Origin: an uncultured Flavobacteriales bacterium
GTDB lineage: Bacteria; Bacteroidota; Bacteroidia; Flavobacteriales_D; Crocinitomicaceae
NCBI GenBank assembly: GCA_903899795.1
Contig: CAIUKX010000057.1
Location: 1 to 5,675 of the forward strand
Length of the DNA stretch: 5,675 nucleotides
Direction of reading: 5' to 3'
Both the position numbers and the translations under genes were made by a program. The notes under the pieces were generated by a model. The model had not been told where the DNA came from and did no database searches. It saw only the letters and a list, made by a program, of their open reading frames with translations. This document shows, in pieces, positions 5,574 through 5,675 of this stretch. Every line of letters begins with the position of its first letter. Within the stretch, counting starts at the first letter, position 1.

Positions 5574-5675
5574 AAATTTGAAAAAAGACAATCAACGCCT
5601 GGTGTCCAATATGGAAACCCTGGGTGCTGATTTGAAATATATACGGATTCAAAACGGTACGCTTGCTGCTCAAAG
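5476..5675 (+). CDS. Rz-like inner-membrane spanin candidate (3' truncated by window end)
   Basis: The frame is open from ATG at 5476 to the right edge, giving 66 codons. It begins MNILAFLNNKKVQN, followed by one membrane helix at about residues 14-30 (ILLVIAIIFAIWMLW). A charged, heptad-like region follows (RNLKKDNQRLVSNMETLGAD, continuing to the edge). A short cytoplasmic start, a single N-terminal membrane helix and a periplasmic coiled coil are the plan of i-spanins such as lambda Rz, which help disrupt the outer membrane after the wall is cut. It starts within the holin-like gene (98-base overlap, +1 frame), as is common in lysis cassettes. The rest of the gene and any outer-membrane partner lie outside the window. 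A generic membrane coiled-coil protein is the alternative. Confidence 0.55.
   Translation, partial: MNILAFLNNKKVQNILLVIAIIFAIWMLWTSNRNLKKDNQRLVSNMETLGADLKYIRIQNGTLAAQ

Noticed and set aside
1..5675. Tailed-phage tail or contractile injection system
   Set aside because: No sheath, tube, tape-measure, baseplate, portal or terminase feature is visible. The glucosaminidase and membrane proteins alone do not imply a tail.

Overview
The window is a dense run of small genes, all on the + strand. Gaps are 0-27 bases or the genes overlap, and there is no tRNA, rRNA, CRISPR array, transposase or convincing terminator. Start codons follow A-rich stretches rather than GGAGG-type ribosome binding sites, and base composition is moderately AT-rich. 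This style fits a virus or prophage of a Bacteroidota host. The host is inferred from style only, because no taxonomic marker gene is present.

Layout: (1) 1-329, the C-terminal end of an unidentified protein. (2) 357-2356, four short proteins. The first (234 aa) has a helical N-terminus and a beta-rich body. The second and third (135 and 183 aa) look like diverged copies of one another. The fourth (107 aa) is also beta-rich. Their size, order and predicted beta content suggest the capsid module of a tailless icosahedral virus with jelly-roll proteins. (3) 2353-3350, a coiled-coil protein with a hydrophobic segment, then a 57-aa protein. (4) 3362-4408, a membrane-anchored protein with an annexin-like helical segment and SH3-like segments. 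(5) 4411-5675, what looks like a lysis region: a GH73-type glucosaminidase, a cysteine-rich small protein, a two-helix holin-like membrane protein, and the start of an Rz-like inner-membrane spanin candidate that overlaps the holin-like gene in another frame.

The most unusual points are these. A run of nine A bases near the 3' end of the glucosaminidase lies just upstream of an otherwise start-less open frame. A -1 shift there would add a 29-residue tail with a membrane helix to the enzyme. Two adjacent, apparently paralogous capsid-type proteins follow the larger capsid candidate. A 14-base repeat appears at two gene junctions in the lysis region, each time offering the same overlapping ATG.

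Working model: structural proteins are made from one transcript with translational coupling. Membrane-bound proteins assemble or anchor particle components, and the last genes degrade peptidoglycan and open the membranes. Only the glucosaminidase is a firm family assignment. The capsid, holin and spanin calls rest on architecture and context. No portal, terminase, tape measure, sheath or other tail protein is visible, but 5.7 kb is too short for that absence to settle the matter.
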